Source: Callorhinus ursinus (taxonomy: Eukaryota > Chordata > Mammalia > Carnivora > Otariidae). From it: a DNA stretch of 64,000 nt. The stretch covers positions 61,010,212 to 61,074,211 of the forward strand of contig NW_020312828.1 in the NCBI RefSeq assembly GCF_003265705.1, read 5' to 3'. Positions within the stretch are counted from its first letter, which is position 1, and the number at the start of each line of letters is the position of its first letter. The notes under the pieces were generated by a model, which saw only the letters and a list, made by a program, of their open reading frames with translations, was not told the DNA's origin and made no database searches. The position numbers and the translations under genes were made by a program. Below are positions 11,999 through 23,312 of this stretch, one piece after another.

Positions 11999-12007
11999 CA
12001 GCTACAA

Positions 12008-12225
12008 ATGATTGAGTACTTACTATGTTCCAGGCACTACAGTAGTTCTTTACACTTACTTAGTTCCCCAAACAGGTGTTCACAGTAGGTATTTTCATCT
12101 CCATTTCATACACAGACTAAGGCTTGGGAATTTTAAATAACTTGAGCAAGATCCAAGAACTAATTAATGATGAACTCAGGATTGGAACATCCATCTGATT
12201 CCAAAGCTTCAGCTCCTTTTCCTCC
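12008..12225 (+). repeat. MIR SINE, sense
   Basis: 'gattgagtacttactatgtt', 'ccaggcactacagtagttct', 'agtaggtattttcatctcca' and 'ctcaggattggaacatccat' give the MIR core in order. This is one of the longer MIR copies in the window. Confidence 0.85.
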
Positions 12226-12509
12226 ATGCCCTTTTTGTAGCATTTCAACAAGGAGAAACTTTGAAGATATTAAAAATGACTTAAGGTATCATGGCAGTGA
12301 CTGAATTGCTTATTCAAATTCATTGTCATCTTTTCCCTTTCAAACAGAATCCTTGTTTGAGGGGAGGCAGAGATGTGCCAAACTCTAGAAGAACTGTCTT
12401 TTGTCTTTCCTTGCAGACAGGACTGGCTGTATGACAGTATCAGACAAACAAATTGTTGGATGTAGAAAATCTCCTTGGAAAGATGGCTATCTAAGCTGTA
12501 AGATAGCCT

Positions 12510-12650
12510 TTTTCAAAAAGTGAAGTATAACTGACATACAATATTTTATTAGTTTCAGATGTACATCATAGTGGTTTTTATACATCATAAATGATCCCCC
12601 ATGAGAAGTTATCATCTGTCATCCTACAGAGTTATTATAATATTATTGAT
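12510..12650 (-). mobile_element. L1 3' end, antisense (part 1 of a split copy)
   Basis: 'aagtataactgacatacaat', 'tattagtttcagatgtacat' and 'atgagaagttatcatctgtc' are the reverse complement of the last about 130 bp of an L1MA/MB-type element. It breaks off near 'acagagttat'; the matching next part resumes at about 14115. Confidence 0.75.
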
Positions 12651-12684
12651 TATAAAATGCCCTTTTGATTTTTTTCCTTTATTC

Positions 12685-12935
12685 TTTCCTATTTCGAGGT
12701 ATGTGGACATGAGGGCTAGAGCAATAGTGACCATTTTTTGATCATGAGACAACTCTCTGAATGGGACTCAAGTGCTAAGTCAGGAGGGACAGAAAGATCA
12801 AAGGAGCCTGGGCCATTGCTGCCACTATAAAACTTCTGCCCCAGCCTCAGAATGCCTCTTCCCAATCATAGTGATGTTAGGGGAAAGAACCCACCTAACT
12901 TTTTAAAGCCACTGTTTTCCTGGACAGTCCACCAG
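12685..12935 (+). repeat. Possible old MLT1-type LTR fragment, sense
   Basis: 'gagcctgggccattgctgcc' and 'tttttaaagccactgttttc' resemble the 3' part of old MaLR LTRs. The match is weak and could be fortuitous. It lies inside the segment separating the two L1 pieces. Confidence 0.35.
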
Positions 12936-14084
12936 CAGCCAAATAAGTGGTCCCTTCCCACGGGCTCTGAAATGCAAGAAAAGGATTAAAAGACAGAAGT
13001 GGATATACTTAAGTTTGAAGGGGAGTCAGAACAGTTAAGGGAGATTAAACTTGACGGCTTCAACTGTTAGGATGAAGTAAGCGGTAAGGTCTACTGAGAT
13101 TGAGTGTGATAGGGCTAGGAGTAGGGAGATTTTTAATCACTTTCATGGTGTGCTAAGATGAAATACTGTACTAACCACTGATCTAATGTACCTTGCCTAC
13201 TTTGTGCTATCATCTGTCTTAAAAAAAAAATGGATAGCTTTTCTCCCTTTCTGAACATAAAAAACATTTGATCTTTGTAGTTGTGCAGACTAATTCCATT
13301 TTGGAAGCTCATCATGAACCTTTTCCACTTTTCAGTGGTAATACTAATAACCTGCAAGCTGGTTCAACCTGAAGAACATTCTTCCTTTTTTATACTTCAA
13401 AAGAGCTAGCAGCACCTTACTTGACCTCAAAAAAATCTTCAAAGTGGTCTGGAGGCAGTCAGACAACAAGTGAAACTTTGGGGGTAAACATTAGCACTTA
13501 TCTGAAGAGCCCCTTCTCCATCAGCTTAAAAGAAAGTGATTGAGATAAGATGATTTCTGGGGAAGACTCTGAGGTTTGCTATTTTTTGTTTATTTATATA
13601 CATATTTTTGCCTTTTTGAGATGTTTAATTTTCTTAAGTCAATTTTTCAGTGTACTTGGAATGATCAATATTCTCAGATTTTTATCGCTAGCTTCTTGGT
13701 TACAGTCCTTAAATTCACTGCATCTTGATTTATGCTCAAGCATGGGTGGCTGTGAGATGAATTTTTATTTTTGCCAGCACTGGTTTTAATTACAGGATCC
13801 CGTGGTGTTTTTGTTTTCCTCGTCAGGATTCATATTCTTAGGAACACACCCTTTTAAGAGGAAATGTTTTTATTCTCCAAAGTACTTTGTTAGTGATAAT
13901 TCAACCTTATTTTAGCAAATTTTAACTTATCATGGATTGAAATAATATGGGAGAGAGAGAGAGAACCACTGCAAAATCTGAAACTCATTATTAAATAACA
14001 AGATGAAACATATCTACACCAATGCTAAGACTAAAAAGGGTATATATTAAGATTACTGGGTCCACCTTGATTTTAATTTTTCAA
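12936..14084. other. Unique sequence between split L1 pieces; no gene
   Basis: No repeat is recognised except a short (GA)n at about 13951-13964. Open frames of 74-79 codons show hydrophobic, AT-driven composition without motif. Confidence 0.45.
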
Positions 14085-14700
14085 TATTATTTATTTATGT
14101 ATTTGTTCTTTATAGTCCTCACTTAGTTACATGTGTGTGTTGAGAGGACCTGAGATGTACTATCTTGGCAAATATCCAGTGTACAATATTATTAACTGTA
14201 GTCACCATGCTGTACATTAGATCTCTAGAACTTATTCATCCCATGTAACTACAACTTTGTACCCTTTAACCAACATCTCCCCCATTTCCCTCACCTCCTC
14301 TCCTCTGGTAGCCACCATTCTACTCTTTGCTTCTGTGAACTCAACTTTTTTAGATTCTACATGTAAATGAGAGTATACAGCTTTCTCTTTCTGTATCTGG
14401 CTTATTTCACTTAGCATAATGTCCTCCAAGATCATCTATGTTGCTGTATATGGTAGGATCTCCTTTTTATTATACATATTTCAATTTCTTTATCCATTGA
14501 TGGACACTTACATCGTTTCCATATTTTGGTTGTTGTGAATAATGTGAGTGCAGATGTATCTTTGAGGTACTAATTTCCTTTGGATATATACTCAGAAAAG
14601 AGATCGCCGGGTCATAGGGTAGTTCTATCTTTAATTTTTTGAAGAACCTCTTCACTGTTTTCCATGATGCCTGTACTATTAAGATTTTTATGATGGAGAT
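14085..14700 (-). mobile_element. L1 3' UTR and ORF2 C-terminal region, antisense (part 2)
   Basis: 'agtcaccatgctgtacatta', 'gagagtatacagctttctct', 'cttatttcacttagcataat', 'tttggatatatactcagaaa' are the reverse complement of L1 3' UTR and ORF2 end. A minus-strand translation at 14232-14435 contains 'EDIMLSEISQIQKEKA', the typical L1 ORF2 C-terminal stretch, and 14470-14706 contains 'LPYDPAISFLSIYPKE'. Frames are broken by indels. Confidence 0.9.
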
Positions 14701-14934
14701 ATACAATAGGAAGCAGAATATAATCCGCTTTAGAAAGGCCCTGGGCTAGTAATATAAAGTAGGACATCATGAGCACATGGAAAGAGTATTTTAAATTGCC
14801 CCAATAAAAAAGTTAATCCAGGAGGAGCATGTAGAAACTAAAGAAAATCAAGAATGACACAGCACCGGTCACCTACCTTTCTCCTATTCTTAGGTTAGAG
14901 GGTTGTTTGTTTCTTTAAGACTAAAATAATTCTC

Positions 14935-15125
14935 AGCTTCCCAATGACAACCTGCGTGATCATCAATGCTTAAACTCTCCTCTCCTGAGATCCTCTCAGA
15001 ATGGTTGCATGTGCCATGATTTTGTCACCAAATTTCTTAAAGATAAAAAGCATATTTCTTTGTGCCTCTGCCTCTAACACAGTCCTCTGCACAGATCAGT
15101 ACTCAATAAGTGCTTGTGGGTAAAA
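14935..15125 (+). repeat. Probable L2 LINE 3' end, sense
   Basis: The terminal 'cagtcctctgcacagatcag' and 'tactcaataagtgcttgtgg' look like the L2/MIR common 3' end. The upstream part is too diverged to be sure. Confidence 0.45.
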
Positions 15126-16035
15126 ATGATGACTACCTGTTTTGACCATCAGAAAATGCAAGCGAAAAATAGACAAGGAGCTTTAGCAGATATAACAACC
15201 AAAATCGCTGTCATTCCACTTTGTTTATTAAGAAAAAAATAGTGTTTGGAATTATCCATGCTCTGAGCTCGGTCACACAGCACAGGCTGCATAAAAGAAG
15301 CCAGACATTCTTTTCTTTGAGGAGTTTTATAAAAGTTCTGAGCCAGGTTTTCCCATAAGACAGGTTCTATTATACAAATCCAAATGCTATATGGAAATTC
15401 TGTAGCAAAACTCTTTCGGGTTATACTTATTCAACTATCCAAACTTAATTAAACCCTCAATCACTTTTCCTGGAACTGAGATGATAAGATGCGATTCAGT
15501 GATCTGTAATTTCTGGAATCTCCTCTCATCTCCCCCATTTTTCCCTGATGGGTGTCGCATTAGCAATTTTTCCTCCAATCTTTGAGAATTGCTGTTTGTA
15601 GAGGACATGCTGCATCCTTACTAGCAGAGCCAGTATTTCAGTTTCTTCCCTCAGAATTCTCAGGTGAATACCAGGGAATACTAGTGATTTATAGTATTGG
15701 AGTTTCTCAAAGTGACTCAAGAACTGAATCCTTAGAGACTGACACACACCTGAGTTTCCCATAAAGAATATTTGTGCTGTAGAAATGTGAGGATTCTGGC
15801 CTCTCCTCACCATGTTGGAACATATTACCAAACAGGGCTTTTCACTAAATGTGGTCTCTCTGGTGATTTTTGGTCATAGCTTACAAAAATATAATGTTAG
15901 AAACCTATTTTCATTTTATTTAATGGGAGATTCTACATTTGCATATGATTTTAGGGCCCAGATAACCTTGTTCAGAGTTCAGACTCTTGCCCAGTGTTTA
16001 GATCTTACCCCTCAAACCGGTGAGGACAACTCTTC
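15126..16035. other. Unique DNA, no gene
   Basis: No repeat is recognised with confidence. Overlapping frames on both strands at 15526-15831 and 15582-15764, and 15812-16198 running into the L1M copy, lack any motif. Confidence 0.5.
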
Positions 16036-16039
16036 TGAC

Positions 16040-17045
16040 ATTAGGAGTGATGGCTCCCAGAACACAGCAGGGCTCCAGGAAATACATAAAATGACCTTGG
16101 AGCATCTTGTAGGGCCAGCAAATAAGGAAGTGCTCAAAAACAAACAGACAAAAACCACATTAATAGGAGTACAACAAAAGAACAGAGGAGCCAACTGAAA
16201 GGGCTCTCAGGGGACAAAGCTAGAACAATCTGAGCAACAAGATAAATAACGTAGTATTGGATTATAACCCCAAATACAAAATAAATATCCATGAGGCCAT
16301 ACTGATATAAATAAATGAATACATGAGTAAATGAAGGAGAGGAGACAAATCTCCCAAGAAAGAGTTCCGAATAATTTATGTAGATACTTTACCCTCAAGG
16401 AGAGAAAACACTGTGGGCTTTGGGTAGTGACTTTCTTCCAAAGACTACATTATAGAAGGGGTGAAGGGGAATAACGTTACTATGGAGAAACCTGATAAAT
16501 ACTCCTGCAGTGTGACCAAGGTCAATGTCAACAGTGATAATTCATACTGCCAGTATTTACCCTTGATATGATGTGATGAAGATGTCCTTTTATCTCTGTG
16601 GTCTTCCTCTAAAGAAACACACAATTCTAGTCTATTTATAAGAAAAACACCAGACAATGCCAACAGAAGAGCATTCTATAAAATATCTGACCAGTGTTCC
16701 TCAAAACTGTCAAGATCATAAAAAATAAGGAAAGGTTGAGTAATTGTCACAGTCAAAAGGAGCCTATGTAAAGACATGACAACTAAGTGTAATATGGCAT
16801 CCCGGCTGTGACCCTAAAACATAAAAAGAAAATTAGGTAAAGGAAATCTGAATAAACTGTGAATTTTAATTAACAATAATGTATCTATATTGGTTAATTA
16901 ATTATAACATGTACCATAGTAATGAAGGTTGTTAATAATAGGGAAAAATAGGAATGAAACACAAAAGAACTCTCTGTACCATCTTCTCAAATCTCAATTT
17001 TTCTGTAAATCTAAAACTGTTCTAAAAAGTATCTGTTAAAAATAG
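16040..17045 (+). mobile_element. Old L1M 3' UTR, sense (first of two)
   Basis: A long succession of phrases characteristic of an old mammalian L1 3' UTR: 'aaataaatatccatgaggcc', 'gacttctttccaaagac' type text, 'cccttgatatgatgtgatga', 'tcctcaaaactgtcaagatc', 'ggaaatctgaataaactgtg', 'gaactctctgtaccatcttc', ending 'aaatctaaaactgttctaaa'. The subfamily (L1MC/L1MD-like) is from memory. ORF2 is absent, so it is 5'-truncated. Confidence 0.75.
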
Positions 17046-17203
17046 ATTTAGTACTGATTTAGTACTGTTTAGTACTAAACACGAAAAAATAGTGTTTCTA
17101 ATCCTTCTGATTATTTCTCCCATCTATAAAGCAGAAAAACAATACCCACCTATTTTCTATAATTAAACAAGCAAAACTACCAACCTAATATTCAAATTTG
17201 TTG

Positions 17204-17245
17204 AAACAAATAGATATATATATGTGTATATATATCTATTTGTTT
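17204..17245. repeat. Perfect inverted repeat, 19-bp arms
   Basis: The left arm 'aaacaaatagatatatata' (with its next bases) pairs fully with 17227-17245, leaving a 4-nt TGTG loop at 17223-17226. The arms combine an AT microsatellite core with the non-repetitive ends aaacaaat/atttgttt. It lies in the gap between the two L1M copies. Confidence 0.9.
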
Positions 17246-17379
17246 ATTATATCCTACCTCTCTCTACTGTGAAGTCACAAAAGTAGTAACACAGCAGAAT
17301 CAATAAGCATACCTAGTGACTGACTGGTTTCAAAATTACTTTCTACTCTAAAAAGCAACAGGTCTCCTTGGAGAAAAGA

Positions 17380-18240
17380 TTGGTTCTGGGGTTCAAATAT
17401 AAAACAATTCTGAAACATTTCCATGCACCAAAAAATAAGGAAGCAATCAAAGATGATGAGGATGTATCAACAGGACATGGGAATGAGCTTGAAAGAATCC
17501 CCCTGGCCAAATCTGGGTGAAATTAAGCCTCACTATAAATGAGGATATAAACTATTTATAGTACATTGAGTAAAATAAGAATCTATGAGTTCATATTTAT
17601 ATAAATAAACGAATCAATTTTCCTTACAGCAGAATGCCAACTAGTAAGTATAGAGAAAATGAGAGAAATTTTAAAAATCATCATTAGATGCTAAAATTAG
17701 TTTGATGAGGAACAGATATTTGCATAGATCAAAGTAAATCTCCACAAATTATTTACAAAGGGGAACGGAGAAATTCTGCAGTGTAGAAACCTAGGAGACA
17801 CCACTGTAACCAAGTGATCAAGGATAATATCACCAACACTGGGACAAATCAACATCACAGAACTTCTGAAATGATGCATTGAGGAGGACAAAACATTGCA
17901 TATCTAGTATTCCTGCCAAAAATACTTACCTTGGACTTAATCAAGAAAAAAATAAGAAAAATCAAAATCGAAGAACATTTCATAAAACTAATTCATCTTT
18001 AAATTATAACAGTGTCAAGAAAGACAAAGAAAGGCTGAGGAAATACTCCAGGTTAGAGGAATTTAAAGGGCCATGACAACTAAACGCAATGGGTGATCTA
18101 GATAGGATCCTGGACATCAGACAAAATTAGCTATAATAGATCTACTGACAAAAATGATATAATTTGAATATTATTACAGATGATATAATAGTATTTTGAT
18201 CAAAACTAAATTTCCTAATTTTGATAATTACACTATGGTT
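17380..18240 (+). mobile_element. Old L1M 3' UTR, sense (second of two)
   Basis: 'gagttcatatttatataaat', 'ccactgtaaccaagtgatca', 'atcaccaacactgggacaaa', 'aaagggccatgacaactaaa', 'cctaattttgataattacac' and 'tatggttatgtaacaaaatg' belong to the same kind of old L1 3' UTR as the copy just upstream. It lacks the extreme 3' end. Confidence 0.7.
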
Positions 18241-18249
18241 ATGTAACAA

Positions 18250-18503
18250 AATGTCCTTGCTCTGAATTCTGCCAACAATCTGAATGAATTTGGAAGTGGA
18301 TTCTTCCTCGGGGCCTTTAGATAAGAACCTAGCCCATGTGAATACTTTGAATTCAGTCTGGTGAGATCCTAAGTATAGAGAATCCACCTGAGCCTCCCTG
18401 GATTTCTGACCTTCACCATTGTGAGCTAATAAAGGGGTGTTATTTTAAGCCATTAAGTTTGTGATAATTTGTTATGCAGAAATAAAAGATGAATACAACT
18501 CTC
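18250..18503 (+). repeat. MLT1/MST-type LTR 3' part, sense
   Basis: 'aatttggaagtggattcttc', 'ttctgaccttcaccattgtg', 'agctaataaaggggtgttat' and 'tttaagccattaagtttgtg' to 'gataatttgttatgcag' is the standard 3' end of a MaLR LTR, including the AATAAA-like region. The 5' half is missing. Confidence 0.85.
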
Positions 18504-18833
18504 CATGTGCGCGCATACATACAACACACAAAATACTCTCACACACAAATAACCTATTGACATGTATGAAATATATCTCTAACAAAGTTGAAGTCAAGGA
18601 GTAATTGTGAAATTAAGCTGGCTTAAATAGATAAAAATCAGGGTGGTTAAAACATTGTTCCCTTCAAGACATTGGTTAGGATAAACTTCAATTCAGGAAG
18701 GAATTTCTATGGGGCTAAAAGATAGTCCTCAAAAGGAGAAGAGCCAAGAGTACACATCCCTTCTTGATCCTAAACATACAAAGTAAGACCTGAGAGCACT
18801 TAAGGAGAGCATGCATTCAAAACTATGCTAGGA

Positions 18834-19040
18834 GGGGCACCTGGGTGGCTCAGTCTGGTTGAACTTCTGACTCTTGATTTCCAGTCAGGTCATGATCTCA
18901 CGGATCCAGCCCTGTGTCAGGCTCTGGGCTCAGCAGGGAGTCTGCTTGAGATTCTCTCCCTCCCCTTCTGCCCCTCCTCCCACTGGTACTCCCCACCCCC
19001 TCAAATAAATAAATAAATCTTAAAAAAAATAAGTAAATAA
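18834..19040 (+). mobile_element. Carnivore tRNA-Lys SINE, sense, older copy
   Basis: The head 'gggcacctgggtggctcagt', a decayed B box, 'ctgctt' body, CT-rich region and AAATAAATAAATAAATCTT tail are present. Flanks are a 16-bp imperfect target duplication, 'caaaactatgctagga' at 18818-18833 and 'caaagctatgctggga' at 19041-19056 (14 of 16 match). The mismatches indicate an older insertion than the one at 673. Confidence 0.95.
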
Positions 19041-19189
19041 CAAAGCTATGCTGGGAACCAGAGACTTTTAGGGAAGGGGGGAAGGAAAACAGAGATGGGT
19101 ATATAAGAAAGCTGGAATTCAAATGAGAAGTTAACTTAATGCTACTGTCAAATTAGACAACTAAAAGAGATTTTGATTTATACTGCATT

Positions 19190-19620
19190 CTATTGGGTTC
19201 AAAATGCTTTCATGGCTCTTATCACATTTATCCTCACAATGACCCTTTGGTCCTTTGTTCCTTCTTAAAAAATTGTTGGCTCTCCCTTGACCATAGGATG
19301 AAATCCAAAGCTCTTTCCAGGACAAAGAGATTTTACACCAACCTACCTCTTTAGTCTTGTATTTCTGACCCTACCCACCCACATCTTGTGGATTCACACA
19401 CAGGACACATCCTCCAATGATGATCGTGATGATTATTAATGCCTTCCTGCCTTTTTTTTTTTTTTGCAGATTATACCTCTGCCTCAAATGCCTTTCTCAA
19501 TTTTATCATCATGGTAAATCATCACTTATCCTTCGTGATGCAGAAAATAGGGGTTCTGATTTGTATCGGGTCTCCTGGAGAGCTACAGTTCCAAGTATGG
19601 AATGAACTCCTCTTGGTCCT
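19190..19620 (+). repeat. L2 LINE fragment, sense
   Basis: 'gaccataggatgaaatccaa', 'agctctttccaggacaaaga', 'tctgcctcaaatgcctttct' and 'atggtaaatcatcacttatc' are in the order of L2 3' sequence. A 12-nt oligo-T interrupts it at about 19452. Confidence 0.65.
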
Positions 19621-19758
19621 AGTTTAGTATGCTATCCATTCTAGATCAGATTGCTACTCTCAGCGGGAAAGTTACACAAAAGCAGTTAGAAACTTAATCT
19701 TAACATACTCTGATGATTGCTGGCAAAAATGAATAAGTAAGTAAGTAAATGAATCAAG

Positions 19759-19947
19759 GTCGCCTGGGTGGCTCAGTTGGTTAAGCGACTGCCTTCGGCT
19801 CAGGTCATGATCCTGGAGTCCCGGGATCGAGTCCCACATCGGGCCCACTGCTCAGCAGGGAGTCTGCTTCTCCCTCCAACCCTCTTCCCTCTCGTGCTCT
19901 CTCATTCTCTCTCTCTCAAATAAATAAACAAAATCTTTTAAAAAAAA
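19759..19947 (+). mobile_element. Carnivore tRNA-Lys SINE, sense, young copy
   Basis: A near-consensus head (A box 'tggctcagttggttaagcg', B box 'gggatcgagtccc') is followed by a body, CT-rich region and AAATAAATAAACAAAATCTTTT tail. A perfect 13-bp target duplication, 'taaatgaatcaag', lies at 19746-19758 and 19948-19960. Confidence 0.97.
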
Positions 19948-20139
19948 TAAATGAATCAAGTAAGGAGACAATATTGGGATAAGAAACTTGAGGGTGAGTT
20001 TGGTCATTCAATCTTCCAGAACACTTGGAGTTGATTCTGAAATGGTAAGGATTACTTCCAGACTCATTTTTTGGTTAATCCTTAATGTCGCATGTTCTTC
20101 CATCAGAATGACTTACTATTTCTCAATTCCCTCTTTATA

Positions 20140-20265
20140 AACTGCCTTACTGGGATATAGTTCATGTATAAATCATTCAGTATGTATAATTCAATGATTT
20201 TAGTATATTCACAGAATTGTGCAACCATCACCACAATCTAATTATAGAAGATTCTGAATTCCTTT
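20140..20265 (-). mobile_element. Old L1 fragment, antisense
   Basis: 'gtataattcaatgattttag', 'tatattcacagaattgtgca' and 'accatcaccacaatctaatt' are typical of an antisense old L1 segment. Short and diverged. Confidence 0.65.
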
Positions 20266-21220
20266 CTGTGCTTATCTTTGACCCTATTCTTTACTCTTCA
20301 TTCATTCATTCAGTCAATCACTTAATATATATTTAGCCAACCAATGTAAATTCTGAAAAACGTTTGATATGTAGAGTACCCATTACATTATCCAGTGATA
20401 AGTCCTATAATGGGGGAAGTATAGATATAAAATATATCGAGGCAAGGACATAGACAGGGGTACCCCACCACTGGTGATAGTCAGGGAAGTGATTCTAGGA
20501 GGAAGTGAGATCTATGCAGAGACCTGAAGGGTGAAATGGAGATTGCCAGATGACAGGTCATGCCAGGAATGGCCAGCAATCCCTGTACCGATGGAGGAAA
20601 GATGACTGCACACTTTGCTGTGAAAGAGAGAAGGCAAGGGGGTCAACGCTCAGAGATAAAGACCATTTGCTCTTCTTTGTTCCCACTTTTATTGGTCCTT
20701 CGGGATAATCACAAATCCTTATCACTGTTTCTCAAGCACGTGTTGTGTAACAAGGGGTCTTATTGGAACTAGGAGGATCTTTTTACAGGAAAGATACGAT
20801 ATGCTAATCTGCGTGTTCTATTAAACATAGCCCAAGGGACAATGCATGTATCTCATAGATCAGACGGCAGCTGTTTGGGCTAAGAAAGTTTCGGGGAAGG
20901 CAACTCCCCATGGCATTCCAACAGCAGTGTGGTCACGCAGGCCTCAGCATTCCAAAGGCCTATGCTCTTCTCCAAAACCTTCCCTGCCCTCAGTGGCCTC
21001 AGTGTTACATTTTAGCAACCCAGGTATTATGGCTGATTTCATGCTCTACACTAATCTCAACAAGATTGGGGTTGGGGGGATGGGCAAACAGAGATGAGGC
21101 CTTTAGAGAAGAGGGCTCTAGGCATGAAGAATTCCACCTGCTATGACCCAAAGGGAGATGGACATTGTGGATGCAAGGAGCTAAAAAGAATTAAGCCTTC
21201 TCTACCTATAAAATTCCAAG
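20266..21220. other. Mostly unique DNA, no gene
   Basis: 20395-20560 resembles the ancient repeat at 10.4-11.2 kb ('gcagagacctgaagggtgaa'). 20560-21150 has two overlapping plus-strand frames (83 and 78 codons) with no motif. They are taken as chance. Confidence 0.45.
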
Positions 21221-21224
21221 TCAT

Positions 21225-21695
21225 TTTTTTATATGAGTATTCATAGTAGCTTTATTGGCAATTTTCAAGAACTGACAATTCAAATGCCAATCAGCAGGTG
21301 AATGGATGAATCAACTCTGGCATACTCATACAATGGAATACTATCCAGCAACATAAAGGAAGGAACTATCGGTACACACAAGAACATGTAACAAAAAAAA
21401 AAAGCCAGACCAAAAAAAAAAAAAAAAAAGTAAGCACACCATAATTCCATCTATATAAAATTCCAGAAAATGAAAACTAATCCACAGTGACAGAAAGTAG
21501 ACCAGGGGTTATCAGGGGACAAATGTGGTAGAGATCACAAAGAAGGAGGAGGAAAATAGAAATGTTCGCTACCATGATTATGGTTATGGCTTCAAGGGTG
21601 AATACATAGGTCAAAATTCATTAAATTCTATACTTTGAACATGTACAGTTTATTGTATGTTGATTATATCCCAACAAGGTTGTTTTTAAAAAGAT
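21225..21695 (+). mobile_element. Old L1 3' end, sense
   Basis: 'gtattcatagtagctttatt', 'acaatggaatactatccagc', 'ggttatcaggggacaaatgt' and 'acagtttattgtatgttgat' to 'tatatcccaacaag' follow an L1MA/MB-like ORF2 end and 3' UTR. Two internal A-runs (21391-21402, 21411-21429) interrupt it. Confidence 0.85.
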
Positions 21696-21929
21696 GTCTG
21701 TATTTGGATAATAAATTATATGATTTCTCTATTAATAAAGCACCTGGCTTCTGGGGGGTGTTTAATTAGTGTTGGGTATTAGTTTTACTGTTAGTAGTAG
21801 TAGTACAATCCTACCTGCCACAGTCACAGAGGTCCAGGAATGAAGCTAGTTTTGGCCTGCAGATAGGCCCAGACAGTAGATCTAAGAGTGGGGACCTAGG
21901 GAGACAGCACCATACAGGGCTAAGAGCTT

Positions 21930-22080
21930 GAGTTTGGGGTTGGGACAGACTAGGTTAAAATCCTAGCTCCGTCATTTATTAGCCAAACTCATATGTCACA
22001 CCTCCTTTAGAAGCCTTATCTGAGTCCTCTACTCAAAATTAATGATCTCCTCTTCTGTGTTCCCTCAGCAATAATACAGT
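21930..22080 (-). repeat. MIR/L2-like remnant
   Basis: 'agactaggttaaaatcctag', 'ctccgtcatttattagcc' looks like an antisense MIR. The following 'acacctcctttagaagcctt' and 'atctgagtcc' looks like L2. Both are short. Confidence 0.45.
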
Positions 22081-22800
22081 AAGTTGGGGGGAAAAACCCT
22101 CTATTATATGCAAATTAGCATGCAGTCATAAGAATGATTTTGAAATCATGAAAGATATTCATTTTACTGCTTTATCTGAAGAATATATACTTAAATCTTT
22201 ATTATTTTTATTACAAAAATAATGTCTACTTGTTAAACAGTTATAAATATTATATTTAATATATTATAAATTAAATATAAAAAATATAAAATAAATATAT
22301 GAAAAATTAAAAGGCTGCCTTCTCCTACAGTGAGGGTGTGAAACACCATTCACGCATTCAAGTTATCTCAATTTCTAATGAGAAGATCATGCCCCAAAGA
22401 AAACAGAAATAATCCAGAAGTTGGAGGAATCAAATATTTTATAAGAAAAAGAATGGCTATGTTTCCTGTGACAAATAATTTAAGTAAATGTTACACTGAA
22501 GTGATGTCAAATAACATGTAACACCTCTCTTAAGTTAATGATGGTGGAATTGGGAAAGCTTTTTCTAATTACTGTCATCTTCTAAAAGCTCACTGTTTTC
22601 AGTTCAATAAAAATCTTTAAGATAACATCATCATTTTCTAAACCTAGAATTAAGCCCTTCAGTACTTTTGGACAGAACTTCCTACAAATTTATAGGTGAA
22701 CCAAGCCACTTGGAAACTGGCTGCTTTCTTCAAGGAGATATTACGTATCAATTCTTTTTATAGATTTGTCTATCTCAGCATTCTCAAAAGTCATTAGAAT
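22081..22800. other. AT-rich unique DNA, no gene
   Basis: The block includes an extreme AT stretch at 22195-22310, dominated by 'tataaatattatatttaata'-like words. No coding signal was found. Confidence 0.55.
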
Positions 22801-22804
22801 TAAA

Positions 22805-23004
22805 TAAATTTTTTTAAAGATTTTATTTATTTATTTGACAGAGAGAGAGACAGCGAGAGGGGGAACACAAACAGGGGGAGTGGGAGAGGGAGAAGCAGGC
22901 CTCCCGCTGAGCAGGAGGCCCGACGCGGGGCTCGATCCCAGGACCCTGGGATCATGACCTGAGCCGAAGGCAGCCACTTAATCAACTAAACCACCCAGGT
23001 GCCC
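22805..23004 (-). mobile_element. Carnivore tRNA-Lys SINE, antisense
   Basis: It reads from a T-rich reverse tail ('aaagattttatttatttatt') through the GA-rich region and body to the reverse head ending 'ccacccaggtgccc'. The target duplication is about 9-10 bp, 'ttagaatta' at 22794 and at 23006. The reverse B box is intact ('ggctcgatccca'). Confidence 0.95.
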
Positions 23005-23059
23005 TTTAGAATTATAAAACTTTAAAGCATAGAAGAAACCATACATATTATTTGGTTCC

Positions 23060-23170
23060 AATTTTCTATTTTATAGATGAGAAAACTGGGTCCTACAGAG
23101 ATAATGATCTGACCAAACTCACATAGCAATTGGTAGCAATACTTGGTCTAGAACCCTAAATTCCTAATAC
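23060..23170 (+). repeat. MIR fragment, sense
   Basis: 'attttatagatgagaaaact', 'gggtcctacagagataatga' and 'acatagcaattggtagcaat' match the central MIR core. Confidence 0.65.
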
Positions 23171-23312
23171 CCAGTTACAGCACCCCTTCTCAACAAGCTG
23201 CCTCCCTCAGAGAACAGGTTCCTGAATCTGGAACTTGAGTCCAGCGTTTCCTCCCAAGGCCATCTTTGATAGGGAAATTGACATCTACAAAAGCTTTCCT
23301 AAGACTAGTCTA

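Noticed and set aside
15812..16198. 128-codon plus frame
   Set aside because: It runs from unique DNA into the 5' edge of an L1M 3' UTR and has no motif.
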